Positions 10,732 to 19,133 of a stretch of 26,915 bases of DNA are shown one piece after another; the stretch's first letter is position 1, and the number at the start of each line of letters is the position of its first letter. Both the position numbers and the translations under genes were made by a program. This DNA is from Chloromonas sp. AAM2 (Eukaryota > Chlorophyta > Chlorophyceae > Chlamydomonadales > Chlamydomonadaceae): contig QAXH01006378.1 of assembly GCA_004335635.1 (NCBI GenBank), positions 1 through 26,915 on the forward strand. The letters run 5' to 3'. Under the pieces are notes generated by a model. It made no database searches, had not been told where the DNA came from, and worked only from the letters and a program-made list of their open reading frames with translations.

Positions 10732-13700
10732 ATGGCGCACGCAAGCCAAGCGAGTCTGCGGCGTGTGGGCACATGCATGCGACAGACCGCCGTCCGGCCG
10801 TGCCGCCCAGCTCGCTTTGGGCGCATTCGCGTAGCCATCCATGCCTCAATTGCTGAGGCCCGCCCAGGAGTCACCAAGCTGGGCTTTGCTGGGCTAGGCA
10901 TCATGGGCGTTCCCATGGTTCACAATCTCATGAAGGTCAGTCAGACCAGCCAATCCAGCCCAAGGGCTCTCGTCATTTGTCTCAGCACGCTATGATCATG
11001 GCTTGTCCTTTGGGTTTTAACGATGGCTGGTCTGCATCGTTGGCCTAATCTGGACTCAACACTCACAGCACACTCACAGCACACTCACAGCATACACAAA
11101 CACTTCTGGAAAACAGGAGGAAAAGGTCCACTGGGAATGCTGAGACCAGCCAGGGCATTAACAGTTAGGAAAAGTTCACACCATTGCACAAGCCTTTCAA
11201 TCAGGATCTGAGCCATGTGGAGCCTTCGCGCGGTATTCAGATGTAGTGATGAGTGGGTTAGCCAGAGCGTCCTGTCACTTCAATGAGCGGAATGACGTGT
11301 CACACCCTATTCTCCAGAGGCATTGCCTCATACACCATGCTGTCATGCTGTTCTTTCCATTCCCAAATAAAATCGGTTGCTCTTTGGTCTTTACCGACCA
11401 GCATTGCATGCTCCTGTCATGTGCTTCCTGAGACACCCAACAACCGACCCCTGGCACCCGACAAGCAATAATGCAAACCAGTGACGCAGCAACTTGCAAC
11501 CTATCTCTGTCCTGGTTGTGTCCTTTGACCTGTGTTCGTCACCGAACGTTTTCACTGAAGCCCATACCACGTGTGCTCTCTCAGGCGGGCTACGAAGTGC
11601 ATGTTTGGAATCGCACCCCCACCAAGGCTAAGGAACTGGAAAGCGCTGGGGCGAAGGTAGGGTCTTATCCCGTTTCGTATCCTCTGACAGCTTCCCTGGT
11701 GTTAACACACATACATAGGATGTGAAAGGAAGGGGTGTGTGCATGTGTGTGCACGGGGAATGGACTGGGGCGCGGCAGGAGCGTTGGAAGGGGATAGAAG
11801 GCAACCTGTTGTTGGCAGTGCACACATAGACCGGCCACCGCCCCCTTATTGTATGGGACTGCATGTGTCTGCCGCCCCTTTTTGCTGCCCCTCTGTTGAC
11901 GCACGTCTGTCGCCCTTTTCTCAGCAGACACATGCCCAATGTCCAACTCCAATTCTTCCAACCAGTGCATTACTGCCTGCATTGCTGCATTACTGTCTGG
12001 CCAGTACTGTCCTTTTTGGTCCTTCCGGTTTGCTTCCACCCCCAAGGGTCTGGCTGTGTTACACTTTACAATGGCTCTCAGCAACGCATCACGAAAACCC
12101 GGTAGTGACGCTACCCGGTAGTGTTTATCTGGTAGTGTTTATTTGGTGCTGTTAACCTTAAAACGTACATGAAAAAAAGATTGCCAAAAGTTTGCCAACA
12201 AACGCTACAAAACTGACTTGAAACCTCTTGATTATCAGGGGAATCTCTTTGAGTATCAGGCGACAAACACATCTTTGCTTTTGCTGCTTGCTCGCCCTGC
12301 CAGGTTGCCTCCACCCCCAAGGATTTGGCTGCCGCTGCGGACATCACGTTCGCCATGCTGGCAGATCCTCCCGCTGCCCTGGCAGTGGCCTTGGGCAAGG
12401 ACGGCGCCGTGCATGGTAAGCCACACCCGGCAGGCTGGCTGAGTTTATCATCGTTGTTTATCATCTGGTCATTATTATGGCTCTAATGGTGGGCGTGGGG
12501 AAGGAAGGGGCAGTGCATGGTATGATCCACACATGAGGGTTTGCACGGGGGTGCACTTATAGCTTATGATCCCGCTTATGATGCACTTGTAGCTTATGAT
12601 CCCGCTACACGTTATGTGATGACTTGTTCAATGTCCTGTGATGGCACTTTGTGTTTTCCGTTGCTGCTTTGTACAGCTTGATGTTCAGCGAATGTTATAG
12701 GTTCTGCCGGTCACGAGCCTTGCACCTTCTGCACTTGCAACCTAATCATCGATGCCGCGGATTTAATTCATGCAGGTCTGCAGCCTGGCCAGGGATGCAT
12801 TGGCATGCATCTTGTAACCAAATGTAAGTAAAATAGTTTGTATTGATCTACGTACGGCCGATTTGGCACATGACTCATGCAGGTCTGCAGCCCGGCAAGG
12901 GCTACATAGACGTTAGCACTGTGGACGCAATTACCTCGGTGGCGGTGGCGGAGGCAGTCAGGGCCAGGGGGGCTGGGTATCTGGAGGCGCCGGTGTCCGG
13001 GTCAAAGAAACCAGCGGAGGACGGGCAACTCATCTTTCTCACAGCAGGTGAAAGGCATACCTCATGCCGATTCATTGTATGTGGCTCAGTGAACTCAAAC
13101 AACCACATATTTCAACGTCCATCATTGTGTTATGCATGACCGACAACAAGGGCGGTACGGCTGGGCGGCTTTAGGCCTACAAGGTCGGAGGGAGTAGGCT
13201 TTAGTCCTCAATAGGTCTTCCATGTTGAGTTTGTTGTCTTGTCCTCATTTTCTTGAGTGTGTGACATGTGATGGCTTTAGGTGTGGGTATGTAGTTAGGC
13301 AAATCGAGAGTTAGGACGCAATGGCATGCGTATATTTATGAGGGTCGTGACTTTACGGTCAAAAGCCCCTGCATGCCATAAGGAGTTTCTGCGTTCGGTG
13401 TATTGCCATGCTTCACTGCTGCAGGTGATGAGGAGCTGTACAAGGCCGCCAGCCACCCGCTGGGCGTCATGGGCAAGGCCAGCTTCTTCCTGGGCGATGT
13501 GGGGGCAGGCGCAAACATGAAACTGGTGAGATGATGGCCTTGACTGAGATTGGTGTGAGCACAGCCGGTGTCTGACTTTGTTAGAAGCGATGGAATCGCG
13601 CTTGCTGCTAAACCAAGCGTAACATGAGGATGCTACAGGTAATGCTGGGGCAGGAAAAACCATGAAACTTATGCGGGGTGCTGCTTGGAGTCAAGATGGG

Positions 13701-16155
13701 TTGCAGGACTTGTGATGTCGCCCCCAAGGCAACATGAAGCTGGTGAGAAACTTGCCCAATGAGAAAGGCGTTAATCACATCCCACTGCCACAAGCAGTGG
13801 TTGTCTTTTTGCTGAAGATTTTTGGGGGAGGTGCATGGATTGCGATTTGGGGATGTGTGGGTTGCATGAAACGTGATGACGCTCCAGTCGGCAAGGTCAC
13901 GCCCTAGGCAGCCACAGTACCGGTTAGTCTTTGCCTTCATACTTTTCATGCTGAGTTTCTGTGCCTGTTTCCTTCCCAGGTCGTGAACATGATCATGGGC
14001 AGCATGATGGTGGCATTCTCTGAAGGAATGTCACTGGCGGACAAGGTGAGGCGTCAAGGTCATAAATTTTGTTACATCAGGGAAGCCGTCACGGGACACG
14101 GGATGGCATGTGTGTCAGGTCAGGTCATGATGAAATGTGTTGATGTGTAATGCTTGCATTCGGCGCGCTATTCCACTGGCAGGCAATGTGAAGTGTTTGA
14201 ATGTGTGCATATCACGTATGTCAATTCAAAGGTGGTGCATCAAGTGCAAACAATCAGGTCTCGGTTCACACTAGAAGGTGACAGGCTGTCAAGGACTTGG
14301 CAAGTGCCTTGGGGTGTGCACAGCCCTGTGGAGCGTGCACAGCCCTGTGGAGCGTGCACAGCCCTGTGGAGCGTGCACAGCCCTGTGGAGCGTNNNNNNN
14401 NNNNNNNNNNNNNNNNNNNNNNNNNNNNNNNNNNNNNNNNNNNNNNNNNNNNNNNNNNNNNNNNNNNNNNNNNNNNNNNNNNNNNNNNNNNNNNNNNNNN
14501 NNNNNNNNNNNNNNNNNNNNNNNNNNNNNNNNNNNNNNNNNNNNNNNNNNNNNNNNNNNNNNNNNNNNNNNNNNNNNNNNNNNNNNNNNNNCTGTGGAGC
14601 GTGCACAGCCCTGTGGAGCGTGCACAGCCCTGTGGAGCGTGCACAGACCTGTGGAGCGTGCACAGCCCTGTGGAGCGTGCACAGACCTGTGGAGCGTGCA
14701 CAGACCTGTGGAGCGTGCACAGACCTGTGGAGCGTGCACAGCCCTGTGGAGCGTGCACAGTCCTGTCAAATGCCTGACACATGCAAGGAAGCAGACACAC
14801 CTGACAAGCTGACCAGCTGAGAATGTGTGCCATCACGTGATGACTTGCGGGTGTGCATCAAGCCAGTGTTAAATTGGCCATCACGGTCTGGTCCTAATTA
14901 TTATGTGTTTCGATTGTTGCCGCATCAATTGCTGCCTTTGCTGCACCAGTTGTGATTAGAAGTCATTTGGCATCGTGACCATGTGGCACGTCTGAATGCA
15001 GGCATGACTGCTGCAAACGTGTCTGGTGTGCAAGCCACTGCTGCGTTCTTGTGGTCTGGTCTAGTTTGTTGTCTGATTGCTGTTACATGGCTTGTTGTTG
15101 CATGCAGGCTGGTCTCAAGCAGGAGGACCTCCTACAAGTGCTGGGCCTGGGTGCCATCGCCGCCCCCATGTACGCCATGAAGGGTCCGGCCATGGTCAAG
15201 GGCATGTACCCTCCCGCCTTCCCGCTCAAGCATCAACAGAAGGACATGCGGCTGGCCCTGGCTCTGGGGTGAGTCTGTTGTTGATTGGTTTGTTGGTTGC
15301 TTCATTGGTTGCTTCGTTGCTTGCTTTGGTTTTGTTTGTTTGAATGGATGGATGGCCCTTGCTCTGGGTTGAGTGGTAAGTGTCTTGCTGGCAATCACAC
15401 ATTCACGTGTTTTGCACAACTGTGTGTGCTTGATGAAGAAGTGTGTCGGCAAGGGCGCCGAAGGACATGCGGTTGGCGCTGGCACTGGGGTGAGTTTTAG
15501 CCTGCTCGCTTGCTTTCTTGTCTGAATGATGCCTGATTAATTGCAGGGTCTCGTTGTGGCTGCTTAATTCTGTGCAAGGGCTGTCACAACGATCCAATGT
15601 CCAGGCTTCTTCTTGTCATTCACACGTCACGTGCTTTGCAAGTTCTGTGTAATATATTGCGCCAAGTGAAGGGCAGTCCTACTGTTAAGTTACGCGTTCG
15701 CTTGCTTTGCACGTTCTGTTCAGCCGTGTCAAGCATAATAGGTTCAACTGGCAGTGTGTGGTACATTATGATTAAGCACTTGTGCCCTTGCCCCTCACTT
15801 GGCTTTTTGTGATCATTTTATCCTGTGTTCCTGTATTCTTTGCAGTGAGGAGCTCTTGCTGGCCATGCCTTTGCTCTTTGCCTCCATGCTTACTCCATAC
15901 AATTATTGTATACTTTGTTTTTTGTTTGTTTCCCTTTGCAGTGAGGAGCTACTTGCCTTTGCTCCTTGTCCTTATTAATACGGCTCATCCATGCTCTTCC
16001 TGTCTGTTACTGAATGCAGTGAGGAGCTCTTGCTGGCCATGCCCGTAGCTTCTGCCGCCAACAGCCAGTATCTCAAGGCTCGCGCCCTGGGCCTGGAGGA
16101 CAAGGACTTCAGCGCAGTGCTCAAAGTGGTCATGAGCCAACACCAGCAGGAGTAA
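10732..16155 (+). CDS. GLYR: Glyoxylate/succinic semialdehyde reductase, plant GLYR type, organelle-targeted
   Basis: Eight exons: 10732-10935, 11585-11656, 12304-12415, 12883-13047, 13425-13525, 13980-14045, 15108-15268, 16020-16155 (TAA). They total 1,017 bases, 338 residues, with every phase consistent. The family reduces glyoxylate to glycolate and succinic semialdehyde to 4-hydroxybutyrate with NADPH. Residues 1-45 are Arg/Ala-rich and acid-poor, like a chloroplast or mitochondrial transit peptide. The dinucleotide loop GLGIMG is at 54-59. NRT at 77-79 follows the second Rossmann strand and suits NADPH. The substrate motif APVSGSKKPAEDG spans about 165-177. The catalytic Lys is K217 in GAGANMKL, and F278 and D286 lie in FPLKHQQKD. 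The start ATG sits in AGAATGGCG, a good algal context; upstream in-frame codons lack support. Introns contain copies of exon edges, and intron 6 holds a gapped minisatellite. Confidence 0.95.
11657..11722 (+). repeat. Dispersed repeat family B, copy 1, at the donor of reductase intron 2
   Basis: The stretch from GTAGGG to GGATG matches parts of two other loci in this window (17424-17550 and 23600-23722). The shared core is CGTTTCGTATCCTCTGACAG followed by CTTCCCTGGTG and an ACACACATA tail. Here similarity begins exactly at the splice donor (AAG|GTAGGG). Confidence 0.7.
12028..12057 (+). repeat. Intronic echo of the exon 12304 acceptor edge
   Basis: GTTTGCTTCCACCCCCAAGG followed by GTCTGGCTG matches the first bases of exon 12304-12415 (GTTGCCTCCACCCCCAAGG, then ATTTGGCTG) with a few substitutions and one extra T. 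The AG before the real exon has become CG, so this copy lacks a working acceptor. It lies 276 bases upstream in intron 2. Confidence 0.8.
12491..12532 (+). repeat. Intronic echo of the exon 12415 donor edge
   Basis: The segment GGGAAGGAAGGGGCAGTGCA, then TGGTATGATCCACAC, aligns to GGGCAAGGACGGCGCCGTGC, then ATGGTAAGCCACAC, which spans the end of exon 12304-12415 and its donor. The copy keeps the ATG|GTA donor dinucleotide and lies about 104 bases downstream. Confidence 0.75.
12551..12606. repeat. 26-bp direct repeat, period 30
   Basis: Copies at 12551-12576 and 12581-12606 share AGCTTATGATCCCGCT and differ at two positions in the preceding ten bases. They lie in reductase intron 3, shortly after the donor echo at 12491. 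Confidence 0.85.
12768..12801 (+). repeat. Intronic echo of the exon 12883 acceptor edge
   Basis: TCATGCAGGTCTGCAGCC followed by TGGCCAGGGATGCAT matches the real acceptor and exon start at 12875-12908 (TCATGCAGGTCTGCAGCC, then CGGCAAGGGCTACAT). The first 18 bases are identical, including the AG acceptor. It lies about 107 bases upstream of the real exon. A shared GATTT word precedes both copies, at different spacing. The copy would be a strong competing acceptor. Confidence 0.9.
13642..13672 (+). repeat. Intronic echo 1 of the exon 13525 donor edge
   Basis: GGGGCAGG, a short divergent stretch, then CATGAAACTTATG aligns to the end of exon 13425-13525 (GGGGGCAGGCGCAAACATGA, then AACTG|GTGAG). 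The donor GT is degraded here. It sits in intron 5. Confidence 0.65.
13728..13748 (+). repeat. Intronic echo 2 of the exon 13525 donor edge
   Basis: GGCAACATGAAGCTGGTGAG matches CGCAAACATGAAACTGGTGA at 13510-13529 with few changes and keeps a complete CTG|GTGAG donor. It encodes the same Asn-Met-Lys-Leu residues as the catalytic-lysine exon end. Both copies lie in intron 5, so this exon edge is present three times. Confidence 0.75.
14316..14771. repeat. 19-bp minisatellite interrupted by an assembly gap (N at 14394-14591)
   Basis: The unit GTGCACAGCCCTGTGGAGC repeats in reductase intron 6. Four complete units are visible before the gap and eight after it, then a decayed last unit. Units to the right of the gap mix CAGCCC and CAGACC variants; those to the left are all CAGCCC. 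Each unit has the short inverted repeat CACAG-CC-CTGTG and the palindrome GTGCAC, so it could fold. The flanks stay in 19-bp register across the 198 N. Confidence 0.95.
15349..15375 (+). repeat. Intronic echo 1 of the exon 15268 donor edge
   Basis: ATGGCCCTTGCTCTGGGTTG followed by AGTGG resembles CTGGCCCTGGCTCTGGGGTG followed by AGTCT at the end of exon 15108-15268. The GGGTTGAG here has lost the exact GTGAGT donor. It lies about 97 bases into intron 7. Confidence 0.6.
15459..15496 (+). repeat. Intronic echo 2 of the exon 15268 donor edge
   Basis: GAAGGACATGCGGTTGGCGC, then TGGCACTGGGGTGAGT, differs from the real exon end (GAAGGACATGCGGCTGGCCC, then TGGCTCTGGGGTGAGT) at only three positions. 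It therefore carries about 30 coding bases (Lys-Asp-Met-Arg-Leu-Ala-Leu-Ala-Leu-Gly) plus an intact GTGAGT donor, about 220 bases inside intron 7. Confidence 0.95.
15841..15875 (+). repeat. Intronic echo 1 of the last-exon acceptor edge
   Basis: TGCAGTGAGGAGCTCTTGCT followed by GGCCATGCC is identical to the true acceptor and first 24 bases of exon 16020-16155. Use of this acceptor (exon starting at 15846) would keep the correct phase. It would read through about 130 bases before a TAA, giving a different C terminus that lacks the normal tail. Confidence 0.95.
15937..15975 (+). repeat. Intronic echo 2 of the last-exon acceptor edge
   Basis: TGCAGTGAGGAGCT followed by ACTTGCC is a third copy of the last-exon start, identical for the first 14 bases and then diverging. 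Its following bases (TTTGCTCCTTGTCC) partly match those after the copy at 15841, so a unit of about 96 bases may have been duplicated in tandem. Confidence 0.8.
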
Positions 16156-16252
16156 ACACCTCACATTCAGTTGGCGGCAGGCTTTGGTGACAGCCATCTT
16201 GCAACGGCCATGATGCATAGCCCGGGTTTTGTTCGTTCAACCTTGTCCAGGC

Positions 16253-16348
16253 CTGGCCATGCTCGCCGTCACCAAAGCAAACAGGCAGAACAAACAGGCA
16301 GAAGACAGTGACTTCAGTGCAGCGCTTAAGATTGCTGTGTTTGTGTAA
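16253..16348 (+). pseudogene. Degenerate in-frame copy of the reductase last exon, in the 3' flank
   Basis: Translated from 16253 this reads LAMLAVTKANRQ, then about seven unmatched residues, then DSDFSAALKIAVFV and a stop. It is collinear with the real last exon LAMPVASAANSQ ... DKDFSAVLKVVMS. The match GACAGTGACTTCAGTGCAGC against GACAAGGACTTCAGCGCAGT is clear at the DNA level too. An acceptor-like TTGTCCAG stands at 16243-16250, but its phase would not match the exon 7 donor, so I favour a relic over a working alternative exon. A 13-bp duplication (AACAGGCAGAACA and a near copy) lies inside it. Confidence 0.7.
16344..16348 (+). terminator. TGTAA polyadenylation-type signal of the reductase gene
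   Basis: TGTAA is the usual poly(A) signal in Chlamydomonadales. This one lies about 190 bases after the stop codon at 16153-16155, a plausible 3' UTR length. It overlaps the stop codon of the degenerate last-exon copy. Confidence 0.55.
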
Positions 16349-16501
16349 CCCAGACAGTGAACACCCGACCATTCCGCCATCTGGGTTTGTGGGGATATCA
16401 GCCAGTAAGCCCTGTATACAGAAGTGAGCAGAACCGGCTAACCAGAGCAAGTTGTGGGCACACAAAGGCATTGAGGTTCATCTGGCTTCTTGCAGCGGTC
16501 A

Positions 16502-16752
16502 AAACGAAAGAAGTTTGCCAGTTCTGGGACAATTCTTGTGAGGTATCCAGTTCCACTCTGTCTGCTTTGAAGTGGTACAGCAACAGGATGTGAATAGTGT
16601 CCTACCACGGTATGGAATGAATAATTTTGGTGGATGGCCGCACTGCAACAACCGCACACACCACAGGATACACAATTACACTTTACAACACCACACTGGT
16701 GCCTGGCGATATTCCCAGATATTGTCCCAGATCCGGCAAACTTCTTTTTTTT
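16502..16752. mobile_element. Candidate MITE-like element with terminal inverted repeats
   Basis: The left end (16507-16538) reads AAAGAAGTTTGCCAGTTCTG then GGACAATTCTTG. The right end (16718-16750) reads as its reverse complement with a few changes (AAAGAAGTTTGCC, GGATCTGGGACAATATCTGG). The interval of about 251 bp is flanked on both sides by GTCA (16498-16501 and 16753-16756), a possible target-site duplication. It has no transposase. Partial solo copies of the same end occur at 18944-18966 and 21327-21366. A non-autonomous DNA element is the simplest reading. Confidence 0.55.
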
Positions 16753-17084
16753 GTCAGGCTGTCTGTCTGCCTTTCCCGCCTGACTTTTTGCAACGTGCAC
16801 GTTGTGTGTGGCCCGCCTTACCGGAGTGGGCAGGCTTAGCAGTGCTGGCGCCCTAAGCAAACCATTGGTACCCAAACGCTCATTAGCACAAGTAGACATG
16901 CAAAAGTCGACAGGACAGGCTCTATGTCTTTGGCTCTGCATGGTAGTCATGATGCTCTCTTGTGGGCCGCGCTGGTTCTGTGTCTGCATACAGTGCCATG
17001 CTTGCCCTCTGCAAGTGTGGCTCAAAGAACGATAGGCACATGACGTTTGATTGCCATTATGGGCGGTGACGCTCTCTCGGCATT

Positions 17085-17139
17085 GTGCATGTACGATGGG
17101 CTGAGTGCATGTACGATGGGCTGAGTGCATGTACGATGG
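17085..17139. repeat. 20-bp tandem repeat, 2.7 units
   Basis: The unit GTGCATGTACGATGGGCTGA starts at 17085 and 17105, with a partial copy from 17125 to about 17139. The units are identical, so the array is young. Confidence 0.9.
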
Positions 17140-17423
17140 CCACGTACCATGCCCGCCTGCTGCGTGGGCGGCCTTGCGCCGGGACATTGCTTTCTTTGGC
17201 TGCAAGACGGGCGTCTGGTTCTTCGTCAGCCTGATCCTGCAGCCTAGATGCCAAGGCGCTGCTCTTTGACGCGTGTTTCAGTGTGACTTTCCCTGGCCTT
17301 TGATGTTCCGCCCTGATGCAGCTTGGCTGCCTTTTCCTAGGCATCCTGGCCTCCTGGCCATTCTTGCGTCTCTTTTTCTGCGTCTGACCTTAGCTCAGGC
17401 GGCTCGTTCCTGTTCTGCCTTCA

Positions 17424-17550
17424 GTTGGCCTGCCTTGCCTGCTTGGTTTGCTGCGTTTGTCTTGCTTTCTTGCTCAGGGTTAGGCAGGGCAGTGCCCACA
17501 CGTTCCGTGTCCTGTGACAGCTTCCATATGTTGTAAATACGAAAACATAT
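17424..17550 (+). repeat. Dispersed repeat family B, copy 2
   Basis: This copy shares TTGCTTTCTTGCTCAGGGTT, GGGCAGTGCCCA and CGTTCCGTGTCCTGTGACAG with the copies at 23600-23722 and, in part, 11657-11722. It ends in an AT-rich CATATATGTATATATATG stretch. It is intergenic. A TGTAA occurs inside it near 17531. Confidence 0.7.
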
Positions 17551-18485
17551 ATGTATATATATGCCCACACATCCTGCCACAATGAACAGCAGCCGCAATT
17601 TAGCTAGAGCTAGGCAGGCTTTCACAGTCTCAGACTCTTTGTTGTGTTCAAGTGCATTTGTTGTTGTTGTTACAGCAGCGTGGTTAGGTTGTTTACTATG
17701 AAGGTGAACTACATCACTAAATTTCAATAAGTGGGAACAACTTCAACGATCACCCTCTCACTCTGACGGCACTCTGACAACACTCTGACGACACAGGGGT
17801 TGGTTACCTGCTGGGAAGGCCAGTGAAACAGCCCCACAGAATTGCAGCGGACCATGCCCTGTATCGCATTGCAACCTCGGATATGGTGATGCAATTTTCA
17901 ATTTGGTTGCGTTTGGTTTACTTCCCAATTTGGGTTGAGGGGCGCCAGATGAGGCATCAATCTGAACTCAAATAGGCCAGCGGTAACACGTTCAGGGTCA
18001 CGTTTGCGATGTCCACGTATATCAATGTTGGGCTGTCAGACTGCGCTGAGGATGCACATACATGTGTGGGACATGTGTGAGCAGCTGGCGAGGCTCTTTC
18101 AGATTGCAGTGGTACGAGCATGACGCTTGATGGTCAGCCTCTCGTTTGCACTGACATAGCGTTCACTCCTCCTGTTCATGTGGGAAAAAAAGATGTTTGA
18201 CATGTCGTGGTTTAAGCGGAGTATGTCCTGTCGGGTATCGCAATCCGATGGTCGGAATGCGTCCACCGCCTTAATTTGGCTCAATGGGCCGGTGACGCAT
18301 TCACAAGCAAATTGAGCATGACGTCATTCATCCAACGCCCGTCCAAGCTTTGCCCGGCTTGGCTGGCACCGTTGCGCAAACTCCGCAATCATCGTCCGCT
18401 CACCGAGTCAAAGCACGACAATTTCGCAGCTAGCGGTAACTTCACCTCCACGCACAATTCGCCTCAAGTCATAGACAACGCGGCA

Positions 18486-19133
18486 ATGGCATCCCTGAAT
18501 CCCTGGTACTCTTCCCTGCCTGCCTTCCACGGCGTCACCACCGGCGAGGCTGAGCTCCGCATGGCGCTGGCCAAGCACAGCCTTGAGGATTACAAGTCTC
18601 GCAGCACATGGGGTCCGATATGTTCTCTTTGGGGGTGCGACATCCTGAAGTCAAGGTGAGGAAAGACGGCCCCTGAACCCGCCTGCACCGCCCGGAGTTG
18701 CGTCTATTCAATGGCTTGATCCGCAAGGTGGCGAATGTTTGCGTCAACCCCTACAGGTACATGGATTCAGCTGGATTAGTGGCTTTCACCGGTTGCCCAA
18801 TCGTCATAACTGCGCGTTCAACTTTCTTGCGAACTTTCCTATCGTATAGTTTCTGTCAAATGTTCACCTAGGGGATGTACAGCCTGCCTCAGTTGCTCTC
18901 GGTCCATGTGCAAAGTCATCTGCAACATGTGAAGTCAAGGATGTTTTCCAGTTCTGGGACAATTGGAGTTCATGTGCTAAGTGTTCGAGCCTGTGTGATG
19001 TAAGCATTTCGGTAGACACGATCTGGTTGCCATCATGCAATATGCAATACGCAATGCGTGTTCTCGCAGTGGTCAGGACCTGGAGGAGACCCAGCCTGAT
19101 GTGCCTGTGCAGTCCGTGCTGGCATATGTCAAG
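18486..19133 (+). pseudogene. Unrecognised coding locus, possibly frameshifted
   Basis: An ATG at 18486 in good algal context (GGCAATGGCA) opens MASLNPWYSSLPAFHGVTTG and continues to about 18600 (ELRMALAKHSLEDYK). A one-base frame change is then needed to reach GSDMFSLGVRHPEVK, which ends at a good donor-like AAG|GTGAGG (18655). Further on, RLFNGLIRKVANVCVNPY ends at a donor at 18756/18757. It joins in phase 2 to an acceptor at 19069 (exon 19070-19133: GQDLEETQPDVPVQSVLAYVK). These pieces read like ordinary protein and the last junction is phase-consistent, but I cannot name the family. The frame change could be a sequencing error, a missed tiny intron, or decay. No later exons are found. Confidence 0.4.
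18944..18966 (+). repeat. Partial copy of the 16502 element end
   Basis: TTCCAGTTCTGGGACAATT matches the inner part of the terminal repeat at 16507-16538 (TGCCAGTTCTGGGACAATT). It lies in the presumed last intron of the unrecognised locus at 18486. Confidence 0.6.

Larger units (their letters stand above)
16349..18485. other. Intergenic, repeat-rich
   Basis: No gene is supported here. It contains a TIR-flanked element (16502-16752), a 20-bp array (17085-17139) and a dispersed repeat of family B (17424-17550). Open frames in it have no recognisable domain. The tract from 17600 to 18480 shows nothing I can assign. Confidence 0.5.

Noticed and set aside
12875..12900. The CTGCAG just inside exon 12883 as an alternative acceptor
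   Set aside because: Using it would remove GLQ and break the phase-1 join with exon 12415, whereas the AG at 12882 gives the conserved glycine and correct frame.
14316..14771. CRISPR-like array
   Set aside because: Units are directly contiguous with no unique spacers, and the context is a eukaryotic intron.
14154..14836. Long open frames running through the N block on both strands
   Set aside because: They exist only because the 19-bp repeat avoids stops and N is read as open sequence; the region is intron 6 of the reductase gene.
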